64,000 nucleotides of DNA, taken from Limnephilus marmoratus (Eukaryota > Arthropoda > Insecta > Trichoptera > Limnephilidae). The notes beneath the pieces are model-generated. The model ran no database searches, was not told the origin of the DNA, and was given only the letters and a program-made list of their open reading frames with translations. Below are positions 32,640-43,499 of the stretch, in pieces (within the stretch, counting starts at the first letter, position 1; every line of letters begins with the position of its first letter). The DNA is taken from the NCBI GenBank assembly GCA_917880885.1, contig OU862917.1, positions 52,002,727 to 52,066,726 of the forward strand, written 5' to 3'. The position numbers and the translations under genes are program-made.

Positions 32640-33625
32640 ACGCAATTAGCAGATAGAATAGACTGCCAAACAATTCGGTCTTGGCACATCATCTCATACG
32701 ATTCACTTGATTGTGTCATGTCTTCCTCGGGCATCCCCGACTCCTCCTACTTCCTCCTGCATCGCATTTGCGTGATATATTATCCTTACACTCCTTTCTT
32801 CGTTCATTTGCTCTACATGCCCAAACCATCTGAGGGTCGCTTTCTTCTTACTCATTATCATTACGCTTACATCGGCCTTGCATTCTAGGCGGATCTCCAC
32901 TTTTCTCACTAAATTTTACCACACATGATTTATCTCTAAATGGTTTTAACACACATACACCTCAGGTATCTCATTTCTACACTACAGCACTCAATCTGCT
33001 TTCATCCTTCCTCTCCCAGTTCCATGCCTCACTGCTATACATCAGGTTAGGTACCAGACGACCTCCGTAGTCCAGTGGCTAAGACTCTTGACTCACATTC
33101 CGGAGGTCGCGGGTTCGAACCCGGCATGCGCAAATAAATTTTATTTGATTAATTTGTGTTATTTCACAATTAATTCATTTAAAATCATATATAGTATATT
33201 TGCGGCATGTTCCAGAGTGGAACTATACTATTAGTATCGCCCTGGTGTAAGACCACCATTCAGAATTGAAACGTTGCTTGAAAATGGCTTTAGCCGTGTT
33301 TAGTGACCAGATCTGAATAGCCAGGTACTTCCCAACCTTCATCTTCCCCACCTCCTTCCCCTTCCCACTACCTTCAGCCTCACAACATACCCCAATTGGG
33401 GATGCCATAGTCTCACTGGCTTCAGACGGGAGCAGTTGAGATTCTTGTGCGTTATTCACTGTAAAAAAAAAAAGCACTCCATTGTGGGTTTGCGAGATGC
33501 GCTTCTTTTGTCAGTTTTTTTTTTGTTAGCGACAACGGCATTCAGTCTTCCATTAATGGAGTTACCCGCATTTACCCTCCTTTCAATACCTCTATCAGCC
33601 TTCCCATATAACGTAAGTCAAAGAA
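32640..33625 (-). pseudogene. RTE-like LINE fragment interrupted by SINE-A
   Basis: Minus-strand homology to 28540-29105 on both sides of a SINE: 32640-33056 and 33474-33625. Matches include GAAGTCGGGGATGCC-type and RWFGHVEQMNEERS coding parts, and AATGGAGTTACC. The copy is more decayed than the one at 28.5 kb and has lost the last part of its C-terminus and tail. Confidence 0.78.
33057..33473 (+). mobile_element. SINE-A, copy 3, inserted in the RTE-like LINE
   Basis: Full length with A and B boxes and an 11-A tail. The intact relative at 28.95 kb reads GGTACCAGGACTCCATTG, while here GGTACCAG is followed by the SINE and then CACTCCATTG, so the junctions are exact to 1-2 bp with little or no target duplication. 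Confidence 0.92.
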
Positions 33626-33629
33626 TTTT

Positions 33630-34240
33630 GCAATAATGAATCACTATCGTCACTATTATAAATAATCGATGAAAGTATACCAAACCTACGCCGTAATAAA
33701 TCATCCTGACGACTAGGATTCCCCAAAATTGTCCAGACGAATCGTCGGATACTAGCATATTGCATCACACCGTGAAATAATAGTGTATACCTGCCTAATT
33801 GGGCTGACAGCGAGGAACCTTTCCTTCGTCCCCACGCAACAGGTAGAGCAGGACGGAAAGACCTGAAAACTGGAGACGAATGGTTAAGCTGAAGTCACAA
33901 GGTTCACTCGGATGAAGGTTTACTCGATGAAATGTTCCATTCTCGTTTCATCGAGTGTTCAGACGGTTCCTTCGAAGGAAGAGTTCACTCGACATTCTCG
34001 CTACGAAGTCGTCGAGAGTAGTCGCGGCCGCATTGGAATTCGTCCGGTGCTGACGGCCAAGTTCGGGAATATTTACGATTTCAATTCACATTTCCGATAA
34101 CGTCGAACTAAATTACGAGAAATTGGCGATTCTTGTAAACAGTAAATAAATTTCAGCACTATAAAATGAACATATGGTTAAATAATAACCTGAAAACTGA
34201 TATCTACCAGTATTTTTGCACATGAAAATATTTTTATTCC
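33630..34240. other. Unassigned, GC-richer hairpin-prone segment
   Basis: TCGATGAAATGTTCC...CATTCTCGTTTCATCGA at 33920-33950 forms a hairpin. Open frame 33912-34100 has no recognisable domain. Confidence 0.4.
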
Positions 34241-34244
34241 AAAA

Positions 34245-34790
34245 TAGGTTTCGGCTTGCAATAAAATCCATATAAATGGAATATTTATTAACGTATCCAA
34301 AAACTAAAAACTGTTTTGGAAAGGTGATGAAATATGCTTTTAAAATTTATTATTAGAAATAACCACGTAATTTTTTAAATAGAATAATTTTTAATGTAAA
34401 CTTTTAAAAGTTTAAAAAATGGCTCTACTTGCTTTTATTCTAACTAAAAATACTGGTAACAAAAAAAAAAAAAACACGCACTTATTTTGTTAGACAAATA
34501 AATTATAAACGTTTCTGTCATCTCACTTTTTGTCGTTTCATATAAAAATAATTCATAAAAAATTCACAATGTTTCATAATTTTTTTTTTCAAATTCGATC
34601 AGAAACTTTGGTTCCATAGAAGTGTACATTCATATTATTTTGTGGTTAATTGTTATATTGAATATATAGAACATTATTTTCTCTTTCCAATACCGTTTAG
34701 ATCATATTTTTCACTATGATAGTAAGGGAGAAACAACGATTTCTATGAGACGTGTAGGAGTTATTTCGAATAGCGAACTAAATGGAGCAT
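34245..34790 (+). repeat. Dispersed repeat S, copy 2
   Basis: It is collinear with 29765-30870 minus that copy's insertions. Confidence 0.6.
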
Positions 34791-34799
34791 TTTGACGTT

Positions 34800-35075
34800 T
34801 AAGCCGCTCCGGCTACTCGTCCTCACGCCAGAACATTTCGGCCGACTGATTTGCGAGTGAAAGACTGTTCACTTGAGTGTTCACACACATCATTCGCGTC
34901 ACGTGGTGTTAAATTCCGGTTGCGAGTGAACAGTGCCGAATGTTGGAATGCATTCCAACATTGTTGGAATGCTTCATTCGGTACTGTCTCTATTCACTTT
35001 CGTGTTCACACGGTTCATTTCGAGGGAAAGAGGCGGAATGAAATCACGAAATGAACGATAAATGAATCATGTGAA
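34800..35075. repeat. Nested palindromes, possible DNA-transposon end
   Basis: TTGGAATGCATTCCAA lies inside a larger stem formed by CCGAATG and CATTCGG (34913-34980). Tracts of GTGTTCACAC and GTGAACAGT recall the terminal repeats of Harbinger-like elements, but the partner end is not seen. Confidence 0.4.
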
Positions 35076-35278
35076 TGGGCTATTATAGACGCGTGGAGGC
35101 GGTGGAGTAAGCCAAATCTCATTCAGTTCATAGCATCGTGGTGGTGACCTAAGCTAATTGTCGCTAACATTATTGGTAGCACTTCACTTGACATTGCGTA
35201 TTTGTGTGTTTGTTCTATTTGGCAAAATGCAAATAAAGTCAAGTACGTCCACACGTTGAACTAAATAGTAAACACAAT

Positions 35279-35283
<5 letters not shown>

Positions 35284-35346
<63 letters not shown>

Positions 35347-37336
35347 TCAAACGTTTATTGATTATAGCATATAAAATATAATGTACATTTAGATGATGTG
35401 TTAATTTGCTTACATGTTCATATTCAAATATGTTAATACCACTCTTCCATGGAAGCGTTAGCTTGTGTCTGGAAGAGTAGTGTACATTTTTTAATGCTAT
35501 ATTTAAGTTCTTAAATTACAATGTGAATGTAAAAAACAATAAGTTGTAAGTTCGGTGATATGTAATTATAAGTAAGTAAGTAATCTACTATCAAAACAAT
35601 TTTACTATTTGGATAATGTGTCCAGAATTATTGTAATTAGTTGCTAAAAACAATACAAAATTTAACTTATTTGAAGAATGGAGTATCACTTGGAAACTGA
35701 GTTATAAGTAGATTAGATTAGTCGGAAACTGTTTTTTTTTTTTTGAGATTATCTTTAAAATATTTTTTTACAGTGTTTATTAATTGGATTTTATCATTAA
35801 TTTTTCTAATTTCATCCGGTAATCGGTTGAAAATAAGTCTTCCTTGATAAGTATAATAATTTTGTGCAAAGGAAGTGTTTAATTTTGGGCATGAAAAAAT
35901 ATATTTATGTCTAGTACGGTTTTCAGTTATAAATTGATATTTTTCTTTTTCTTTTATAATTTGAATCAATGCATTTCTATTGTATAGATCTTTGAAAGAT
36001 GGTACTTGAAATTCCTTAAATAATTGATCCGTTGGGTAGTCAGAAGGTTTTTTTAATATGATTTTAATTATTAGCCTCTGCACAACTTCAATTGGGGAAA
36101 GATTAGTTTTGTATGCTGATCCCCAGCTAATGATAGCATATTGTAAAGTTGATTGAACCAAAGCGTAATATATTAGATATAAGTTTTTTACAGATAAAAA
36201 ATTTCTGATTCTTAAAAATATATAAATCAATTTTCTAATTTTTTTTACAACTTGACAAATTTGTTCCTTCCATTTCAAATTTTTATCGATAATGACTCCT
36301 AAATATTTGATTGTGTTTGTTGTTTTTAATATTGTGCAGTTTTGGATACAATAATTTTTACTATGTGTTTTGGAATTATCATGGATGATGATGTCAATGT
36401 TTTTAGGGGTATCATTTTTGTGTATTGCAAATGGAATTACAAATGTTTTATCACCATTTAGTGATAGTAAATTTACGTCGAAGAAATTCTTTAAAATATT
36501 TATGTCTTCGGTGGCTTTAAATGTTACTTTTTCCCAAGTTTTATCGCTAATTATTAGTACCGTATCATCGGCGTATGAAGTAATTTGGCCATGTAGTGGT
36601 TGAAAAAAAATGTCATTAACATATATGGTGAAAAGGATTGGTCCGATTACTGTACCTTGAGGGATTCCAAAGTCTGATATTTCTTTATCGCTATTAATCT
36701 GATTTATTTTTACGACTTGCGGTCGATTTTTTAGGTAGTTCGAAATCCATTTAATTGCATTGTCTTTTATACCTATATTGTTTAGTTTTTTTAGTAGAAT
36801 CTCATGGGATATACTATCAAAAGCTTTTCTGAGATCAATAAATATACCGGCACATTTTTCACCTTTATCCAATGATTCATTGATGTATGAGGTTACATTA
36901 GCAATAGCATCTTGTGTGCTGAGTGACTTTATAAAACCAAATTGGTTTTGGTGAAGAATTTTATTACTTTCTAGGAAACCGACCAATTGGTTTTTCACAA
37001 TTTTTTCAAAAATCTTTCCAATGTTTGAGATTAGACAAATTGGGCGGTAGTTAGTTACTTGTTGAGGATCTCCAGATTTATAAATAGGTGAAATAATTGT
37101 ATTTTTATAGTTTGTCGGAAATATTCCCTCTGTTAAACTTAAGTTTATCAAATGAGTAATTGGTTTTACCAAATGAATTTTCATGGATTTTAGAAAATGT
37201 ACTGTAATAAGGTCAAATCCGGGAGACGAACCTCCTTTCATGCCTTCTATTATTTTTAAAACTTCACTTTCTGAGGTTGTTTCAAATTTTGATAAATTAT
37301 TTTGATTTTGTACATTTTCAATCGTTTGTAATCCTT
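35284..37336 (-). mobile_element. LINE-2: 5'-truncated non-LTR retrotransposon with long poly(A)
   Basis: On the minus strand it consists of RT coding sequence (to 35718), a 370-bp 3' UTR, and a poly(A) of 60 nt (60 T residues at 35284-35343). The unbroken tail and long open frame indicate recent insertion. The 5' end is lost at about 37337, next to a stop in the frame. Confidence 0.88.
35718..37336 (-). pseudogene. Reverse transcriptase of LINE-2 (N-terminus missing)
   Basis: The open frame covers the whole RT domain and C-terminus. It has MKGGSSPGFDLITVHFLK at the start of the RT (the first methionine at 37241; homology extends about 30 codons upstream, with TSESEVLKIIEG), then TNYRPICLISNIGKIFEK, FIDLRKAFDSISHEIL (about residues 134-149), GIPQGTVIGPILFTIYVNDI (192-211) and SYADDTVL (222-229, catalytic aspartates). 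KYLGVIIDKNLKW and QYAIISWG follow. It would copy LINE RNA at a nicked target, but the endonuclease domain and ORF1 are lacking, so it cannot move itself. YADD and general order suit a Jockey/CR1-type clade. It is distinct from LINE-1, which has FADD. Confidence 0.9.
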
Positions 37337-37365
37337 AATCATTGGAGACAATATTAGCAACCCTC

Positions 37366-37465
37366 CAACAAAAATTTGAAACAGAAAAAATATACGATCA
37401 CAGCTAGGAATTAAACCGTCACTGGTCACCATATCATTTGATGAGTTTTCTGTTTCAAATTTTCG
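37366..37465. repeat. 18-bp inverted repeat
   Basis: AAAATTTGAAACAGAAAA and its exact complement are separated by about 58 bp. They are adjacent to GTTTCGGCATCAGTTTC, a phrase also found inside hAT element 2 at 13625. Confidence 0.7.
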
Positions 37466-37512
37466 TTTCGGTTTCGGCAAGTTTCGGCATCAGTTTCAGA
37501 AAATCGGTAAAT

Positions 37513-39088
37513 TTTGGGGATCGTTGGAAACGGTTAATACGCACTTTTTTTTTTAAAATATCTTTTGATTCACCTTAATTACATTAAAAGACAACTATTT
37601 GCATTGGGGGAAGTGGAAAATATTTCATTCTAAATTTCGATTACGTAAAATTAAAATTAGCTTTCATTCTGTGAAACGAGACCGCCCATTTTCAAACATT
37701 ATTTTCAAATGTCATTTTTTGTAATGTTGGCATTCTTGTTACTGTACGAAAAGATGCTAGAGCAAATCGTAGCAGACTTCATGGGAATTCGGCTCGTAAA
37801 ACCAACGGCTAGAGACAAAATCGCGCGGGAGTTTTTTAATGTTATAAAACTGAAATTCCGCCTAATTAGTAGGTACTTACCTTAATACACATGTATTGCG
37901 TGCGTTGATTAAAATTCATTAGCTTAAATTTTTTTTTACTTTAAAATTTTATTTTTATAAATCAACTATTTCTGCGATGTTGAGCGGCTACGTACGCTAA
38001 TTTTACGTGATATGGTTTGTGATACAAAATAAAGTGCCCCTTTATAACGCCTACTCGCGTCACGGCAAAAAAAACATCCCAGTTTTCAAGTAGTTTAGCG
38101 GCTACGCTAGGTTTGTGTAACATGGTTTGTGATAGAAAAGAAAGTGCCCCCTTCGTAGCGCCTACTCGCGTCACGGCAAAAAAACATCCCAGTTTTCAAG
38201 TAGTTTAGCGGCTACGCTAGGTTTGTGTAACATGGTTTGTGATAGAAAAGAAAGTGCCCCCTTCGTAGCGCCTACTCGCGTTACGGCAAAAAAACATCCC
38301 AGTTTTCAAGTAGTTTAGCGGCTACGCTAGGTTTGTGTAACATGGTTTGTGATAGAAAAGAAAGTGCCCCCTTCGTAGCACCTACTCGCGTCACGGCAAA
38401 AAAACATCCCAGTTTTCAAGTAGTTTAGCGGCTACGCTAGGTTTGTGTAACATGGTTTGTGATAGAAAAGAAAGTGCCCCTTCGTAGCGCCTACTCGCGT
38501 CACGGCAAAAAAACATCCCAGTTTTCAAGTAGTTTAGCGGCTACGCTAGGTTTGTGTAACATGGTTTGTGATACAAAAGAAAGTGCCCCTTTATAACGCC
38601 TACTCGCGTCAAGGCAAGAAAAACATCCCAGTTTTCAAGTAGTTTAACGGCTACGCTAGGTTTGTGTAACACGGTTTTTGATACAAAAGTGAATATATTA
38701 TTTATAAAAAATAATTACCGAAATTAAAAACATGTTTTTTCCGTCATTTTATTCCCAAAACTCCGATAATTTAGTACTTACCTTTCCAGATTTCGTGGTA
38801 CCTTCAAAATCTTCTAGCCGTTCGTTATACATTCAAGTGTATCAGGCTATCAGGAATACTAACATACCAAAGTGATGCCAAAGTGACAGCGAATGAGCTA
38901 ATAAACATAATGGCGTACAATCTCACAAGACGAAAGCTAATTTTAATTTTACGTAATCGAAATTTAAAATGAAATATTTTCCACTTCCCCCAATGCAAAT
39001 AGTTGTCTTTTAATGTAATTAAGGTGAATCAAAAGATATTTTTTAAAAAAAGTGCGTATTAACCGTTTCCAACGATCCCCAAAAATTA
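37513..39088. mobile_element. Long-TIR element filled with tandem repeats (family T1)
   Basis: Arms of about 155 bp (37513-37668 and 38931-39088) are inverted copies, beginning TTTTGGGGATCGTTGGAAAC, and include TTGCATTGGGGGAAGTGGAA. Between them lie 110-bp tandem repeats. There is no coding capacity. The class is uncertain because no clear target duplication was found. The element at 52779-53490 shares several blocks with it. Confidence 0.82.
37975..38690. repeat. 110-bp tandem array, about 6.5 units
   Basis: Unit landmarks are CAGTTTTCAAGTAGTTTAGC, GGCTACGCTAGGTTTGTG, AAAGTGCCCC and CCTACTCGCGTCACGGCAAA. The spacing of AGTTTTCAAG is 110, 110, 110, 109 and 110 bp. The middle units are almost identical and the outer ones more diverged. 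Confidence 0.95.
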
Positions 39089-39099
39089 TTTTTTTTACA

Positions 39100-39995
39100 C
39101 TTATTATGACAAGTGATTGTTCCAATAAGAAGTTAACATGTTTTGTTTTATAGCAGTAATATAAAAATTTACGTTCTTCAATTATTGTTTTTTATTTCAT
39201 TTAACACGTATAAAAATAATTTTATGATTGTACACTCAATAAAAATTAAAATACTCAATTAATGAGGTCCTTCCTTTATAATTTATGTGTTGATTATTGA
39301 CAAATTTTTGTTCCAAGAAGAAGATAACATGTTTTGGTATTTTTTATAAATTTCGTTTGTTTTATAGAAGTAATAAAAAAAATATTATTCTTTCACATAT
39401 TTCAATTATTGTTTTTTTTTATTTATTTATTTAATTGTAACTATCTGAATAAGTGTAAAAAATATGCCAAATAACAGTAAACATTCGATTTTTAACACGC
39501 CTAAAAAAGTTGGATTTGATATGTGTGCAAATTAACAGATGGCGTTGGTTGTAAAGGTTGTGTAATGGCGTTGTCAGTGGATGGCGTTGTGTTTCGTTAG
39601 CCACAGCATCGTGTGTCCGGGTCTGCCAGTAAAATATAACTTGTGATGATTTGTATGTTTTCCTGAAAGGAAGAAGTTCTCGCTTTCGGAGCATAAAAAT
39701 GTGCGTGGGATCTCCCACGAGTATACGCGTTGGGGACATATAGGTTAATCTCCTTCAACATAGGTGAATTCAGTATAGTACCGGAGATCAACTTAAAAAA
39801 AATTTTCCCCAAAAATATTTTTTTAAGCTATATATGTAGAAAATAACATTTTCCCGAGACGGTTACATACGAGTAGTTAGTTACACGACCAAGACTGTTA
39901 GATTAATAATATTTGGCTGATTTATAAAGCGCCGTTTTCATGAAAAATCATCTCAAGGGCGCTGAAATTAGTTACGTACCTCCCTATCTACATAA
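39100..39995. other. Mostly unassigned; Helitron-H 3' end scrap at 39555-39627
   Basis: The scrap has GGCGTTGTGTTTCGTTAG, CGTGTGTCCGGGTCTGCC and AGTA. The remaining AT-rich sequence has no clear feature. Short minus frames at 39431-39812 overlap each other and look fortuitous. Confidence 0.45.
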
Positions 39996-40011
39996 GAATA
40001 ATAGACTCCAG

Positions 40012-40435
40012 ATACTAATATCTACAGCCTGTATATTTGACGAATATCTACAGCTCATATGTTGAACTAATATCTACGAACTTCAGAGTGTTGACTAATA
40101 TCTACATAGCGTAGGTTGAACTAATATCTACAGAGCGTAGGTTGGACTAATCAGCTAAATGTGTCCAATAGTCCGACATTAGGGATTTTTACATACATAC
40201 TTACATAAATTAAGTTTTTTAAACTGCATACGCAATATTACGTTATTCCAATATGCTATACATAATTGCAAATCCAACCTCTGACAGTACTGTAGATATT
40301 CGTCAACACTTTGGTTCTCATAGATATTAATCAACAGTTTGAGCTGTAGATATTCGTCAACACTTTGATTCCCATAGATATTAGTTCGATTTTTTCAGTT
40401 TTTGGAATTCCTGTAGATATTAGTAGACGCCTCCG
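40012..40435. repeat. Mirrored arrays of an ATATCTACA motif (element with repetitive arms)
   Basis: The left arm (40012-40150) has five copies of ACTAATATCTAC-type units about 25-32 bp apart. The right arm (40295-40432) has five inverted copies (TAGATATTAG/TAGATATTCG). The outer edges GACTCCAGATACTAATATC and GATATTAGTAGACGCCTCC are roughly complementary. The 140-bp centre is plain AT-rich sequence. Confidence 0.75.
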
Positions 40436-40664
40436 AATAATACGTATTTATTTCTGGAAGGCCCCAACCACATTCCCGGATTACGTACAAGGACATTACT
40501 GACCCCTACACACTGCTCGAATTGCGAGTTAATTATTAATTAGACTAATGGTTTCTTAGCTCTAATTGCACCGAGATTCCCCGCGCAACAAAACAAGGAA
40601 GATGTATTTTATAAAATAAAAACCGGCAGTTGATAAGACCAGACAGACACGCACGAGACTTCGT

Positions 40665-40945
40665 AGTTTTATATTTAATTATTTATTTTTTATTTATTAA
40701 TTTTCAACGCCCTGATGGGCTTTTACATTACAAGTTTATAATACAGAGACAGTTTTTTTTAAATAAAAAATATAAACTATAAAAATATAACTAGTAAACA
40801 TCATTTGAACGGTAGGTATACAGATAAATTTAGGAAAGATAGTGCATTATAATAAAAGAGAATGTTTCTAAGTTGTAAATGGCATATTAGAAATAAACTA
40901 GTAGGTATGTTAGTAATTAAAAAATTTACAGGTGATTTAATTATT
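40665..40945 (-). mobile_element. LINE 3' UTR and tail (LINE-1-related group)
   Basis: It is homologous in inverse orientation to 58640-58917: AAGCCCATCAGGGCGTTGAA (minus strand) just before an AATAAATAAA tail, and ACTGTCTCTGTATTATAAAC upstream. No coding sequence is left. Confidence 0.75.
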
Positions 40946-41004
40946 TATTATAGTGAAAGAAATATAAATAAATATTAATATAACAACTGCATTTATACAT
41001 AATA

Positions 41005-41497
41005 CTAGCTGATCCGGCGAACTTCGTACCGCCTCAGAATCAAAAACTGTTGTCAACTTATTAGCTGAATTGATCTAAATTGTTTCTCCCTGCGTATACC
41101 ATACCTTGATCTAAATTGTTTCTCCCTGCGTATCCTTTCCCCTCTCGCGTTCCTTCTCCCTCTCCCCACTCCACTTCTCCCCTTCCCCCGTCCCGCTAAC
41201 CCCCCTTCCTGAGTTCCTTTCCCCCCTCCCCCCTCCCCCGGTTCACAGTTCAATATTATACCCCTTACAATATTGCTGCAGTTCTTTCAAAATAGGAGAA
41301 TTCGTACCATACAAAATGTAGGGGGAAAATAATTTTCTTCGGAGTGGAACACCCTTTACTTTTAGGGGTATGAAAAATAGATGTTGGTCGATTCTCAGAC
41401 CTACCAGATAAGCACACAAAATTTCATCAAAATTGGTCCAGCCGTTTCGGAGGAGTATGGTAACAAACACCGTGACACGAGAATTTTATATATTAGA
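41005..41497 (-). mobile_element. Complete non-autonomous Helitron (493 bp)
   Basis: On the minus strand it begins A|TCTAATATATAAAATTCTCG and ends GTTCGCCGGATCAGCTAG|T, with correct A and T flanks. Near the start is a segment ending GGCTGGACCAATTTTGATG. The interior has a purine-rich tract (pyrimidine on plus strand 41130-41240) and an 18-bp internal duplication (GATCTAAATTGTTTCTCC). No Rep/helicase coding sequence. Confidence 0.92.
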
Positions 41498-41560
41498 TAA
41501 CAACAATATATAATAATTATCGTATCTTAAAAAATATTCTACAAAAATGTAAATAATAAT

Positions 41561-42622
41561 GGAGAACTCCAGTCGATTTTTTTTATTTGTCAAAGTTTTA
41601 GTTTTTCAAGATCCTCCGAAAACCACCGTATGTATGGTGAGTCCTGTGACGTCATCACTCCTGAAAAGTTACTCTAGGATCGGGCAATCAGCTGATCAAC
41701 TGCCGCCATTTTGAATTTCGTTGTTCGAAGTATTCTCCCTGGAAGTAGCATTACTATTTTTTTTGTGCAGTAGTTTTTGAATATTTTCAATAATAGAGAT
41801 ACCTTTATTTTTTAAACATTATTTAGGTCTAAATAATGTTTCAATAAACACAAAAACTAAATATCTATAAACAGTATGTAAATAAACGAATAAATTAATG
41901 CAATGGCTTGTGTCATACCTACATTCCCATACAATGACTTTACGGTAACGTCACGACACGACGAACTGTGACGTCACCACTAAACATTTCAATAATGCCA
42001 ACTTGACGGCATGTTTTTACGACCCGAGTAAAAATTGACCTTTTAATATTTTTTTAAAACTCTGCGTTTAATATTATTAAATAAAACTTACATATTTTTT
42101 TTACAGTGAATACCGCACAAGAATCTCAACTGCTCCCGTCTGGAGCCAATGAGACTATGGCATCCCCAATTGGGGTATGTTGTGAGGCTGAAGGTAGTGG
42201 GGAGGGGAAGGAGGTGGGGAAGAGGAAGGTTGGGAAGTACCTGGCTATTCAGATCTGGTCACTAAACACGGCTAAAGCTATTTTCAAACAACGTTTCAAT
42301 TCTGAATGGTGGTCTTACACCAGGGCGATACTGATAGTATCTTCCACTCTGGAACATGCCGCAAATATACCTACTATATATTATTTTTAAAATGAATTAA
42401 TTGTGAAATAACACTAATTAATCAAATAAAATTTATTTGCGCATGCCGGGTTCGAACCCGCGACCTCCTGATTTGACTCACAATCTTGATTGTGAGTCAA
42501 GAGTCTTACCCACTGGACTACGGAGGTCGTCGAATATATATATTCAGAATCAGCGTTTATTGGTCTACATCTACATGAACATATTTTTTTAAAGTCATAA
42601 ATATATTTTTCACTGGAGTTCC
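41561..42622 (-). mobile_element. MITE-G, copy 2, interrupted by SINE-A
   Basis: Ends GGAGAACTCCAGT and ACTGGAGTTCC. It is collinear with 60323-61018 in inverse orientation, except for the SINE at 42094-42531. It keeps several TGACGTCA-like palindromes. Confidence 0.82.
42094..42531 (-). mobile_element. SINE-A, copy 4, with a hairpin in its tRNA-like head
   Basis: Minus strand, full length. Its tRNA-like head differs from the others in having ACTCACAATC directly followed by its inverted copy (42473-42499), so the anticodon region forms a perfect stem. The A and B boxes are intact. The antisense frame 42106-42390 is open for 94 codons. Confidence 0.9.
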
Positions 42623-42994
42623 TTATTTCATTTATTCGGTTTTCAGTTTTCAGGCTATTACAGTTATAGAGTTCTAACGGTAGAAATGGTAGGAAGGAAT
42701 AAAAAAGCCGTTTTGGAATGAAACCGATTTCTTACTATGGCAACTTACTACAGTGAACTTATCAGAAACGTAAAAACCGTTTTTTTAGTTGAGAGATCGA
42801 TCATTGAACTCTAGTTAAATCCACTTCAAGCCAAATCTACGCATTTTGCACCTCTGTATTCTGTACATTGGAGAGTTCAATGATTTCTGGAGGATACTTG
42901 TTCTCCAAGCGTCTTGCATTAGGTACGAGTACCTAGATACAGGTACTCCTTGAAGCCTTTAAATTTTTTGTCCGTTCGCTTTGCAAAGTACTTC

Positions 42995-43245
42995 TTTCGA
43001 TTAATCTTTACTATGAATTATTTTACGTTATGAATACAAATCACATGTGTATTAAATAAATTGAAGCCTTTCTTATCGTTTCGCTTGAGCAGAATTAAAA
43101 TAAAATTATTAATTACTTTGTAAAAAATACAAGCGCAAACTACTAAAAAACTAATTTTTCATTAGAAAAGTATGAACACGTATGAGAAATTACAAAAGTA
43201 TGCAATTATGTGACTAAGATTGCTTGTGAATTTCCCAGCATTACA
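42995..43245. repeat. Dispersed repeat U, copy 1
   Basis: It is homologous to 54543-54800 in the same orientation (CGATTAATCTTTACTAT, TTCTTATCGTTTCGCTT, AGAATTAAAATAAAATTATT). No coding capacity is visible. Confidence 0.65.
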
Positions 43246-43261
43246 TTACTACCTAGTCAAA

Positions 43262-43488
43262 TGTGTAAAAAAATGGTCCGTCCAGGGGGGCAGGGAGGTG
43301 GCTAGAGACTTTCGGGGATAAAAATTTCCCCATAAATATAGGCCAAAATTCTCCCGTTCCGCGGCAATCCACGAAAGAGCTACGAAAATATAAATAACAG
43401 ACCATGCTCATGTGTAAAATATTTTTGTGACACCCCCACATAGGTCGGGTGTCACCCCCGCCAATTGGCTTCCCTAGCTACGCCACTG
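43262..43488 (-). mobile_element. hAT-like non-autonomous end, copy 2
   Basis: On the minus strand it begins CAGTGGCGTAGCTAGGGAAG at 43488 and is collinear with the element at 2681. The other end is not recognised. Confidence 0.6.
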
Positions 43489-43499
43489 CCTATATTCGT

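Noticed and set aside
33800..33900. rRNA-like phrase ACGGAAAGACCTGAA
   Set aside because: Too short, no flanking rRNA similarity. A chance resemblance.
36370..36954. Plus-strand frames at 36370-36603 and 36760-36954
   Set aside because: Antisense of the LINE-2 reverse transcriptase.
38000..38690. CRISPR-like array
   Set aside because: Units are contiguous 110-bp tandem repeats without unique spacers, in a eukaryotic TIR element.
40012..40435. CRISPR-like array of short repeats
   Set aside because: Repeats are degenerate, change orientation halfway and have repeated, not unique, intervals.
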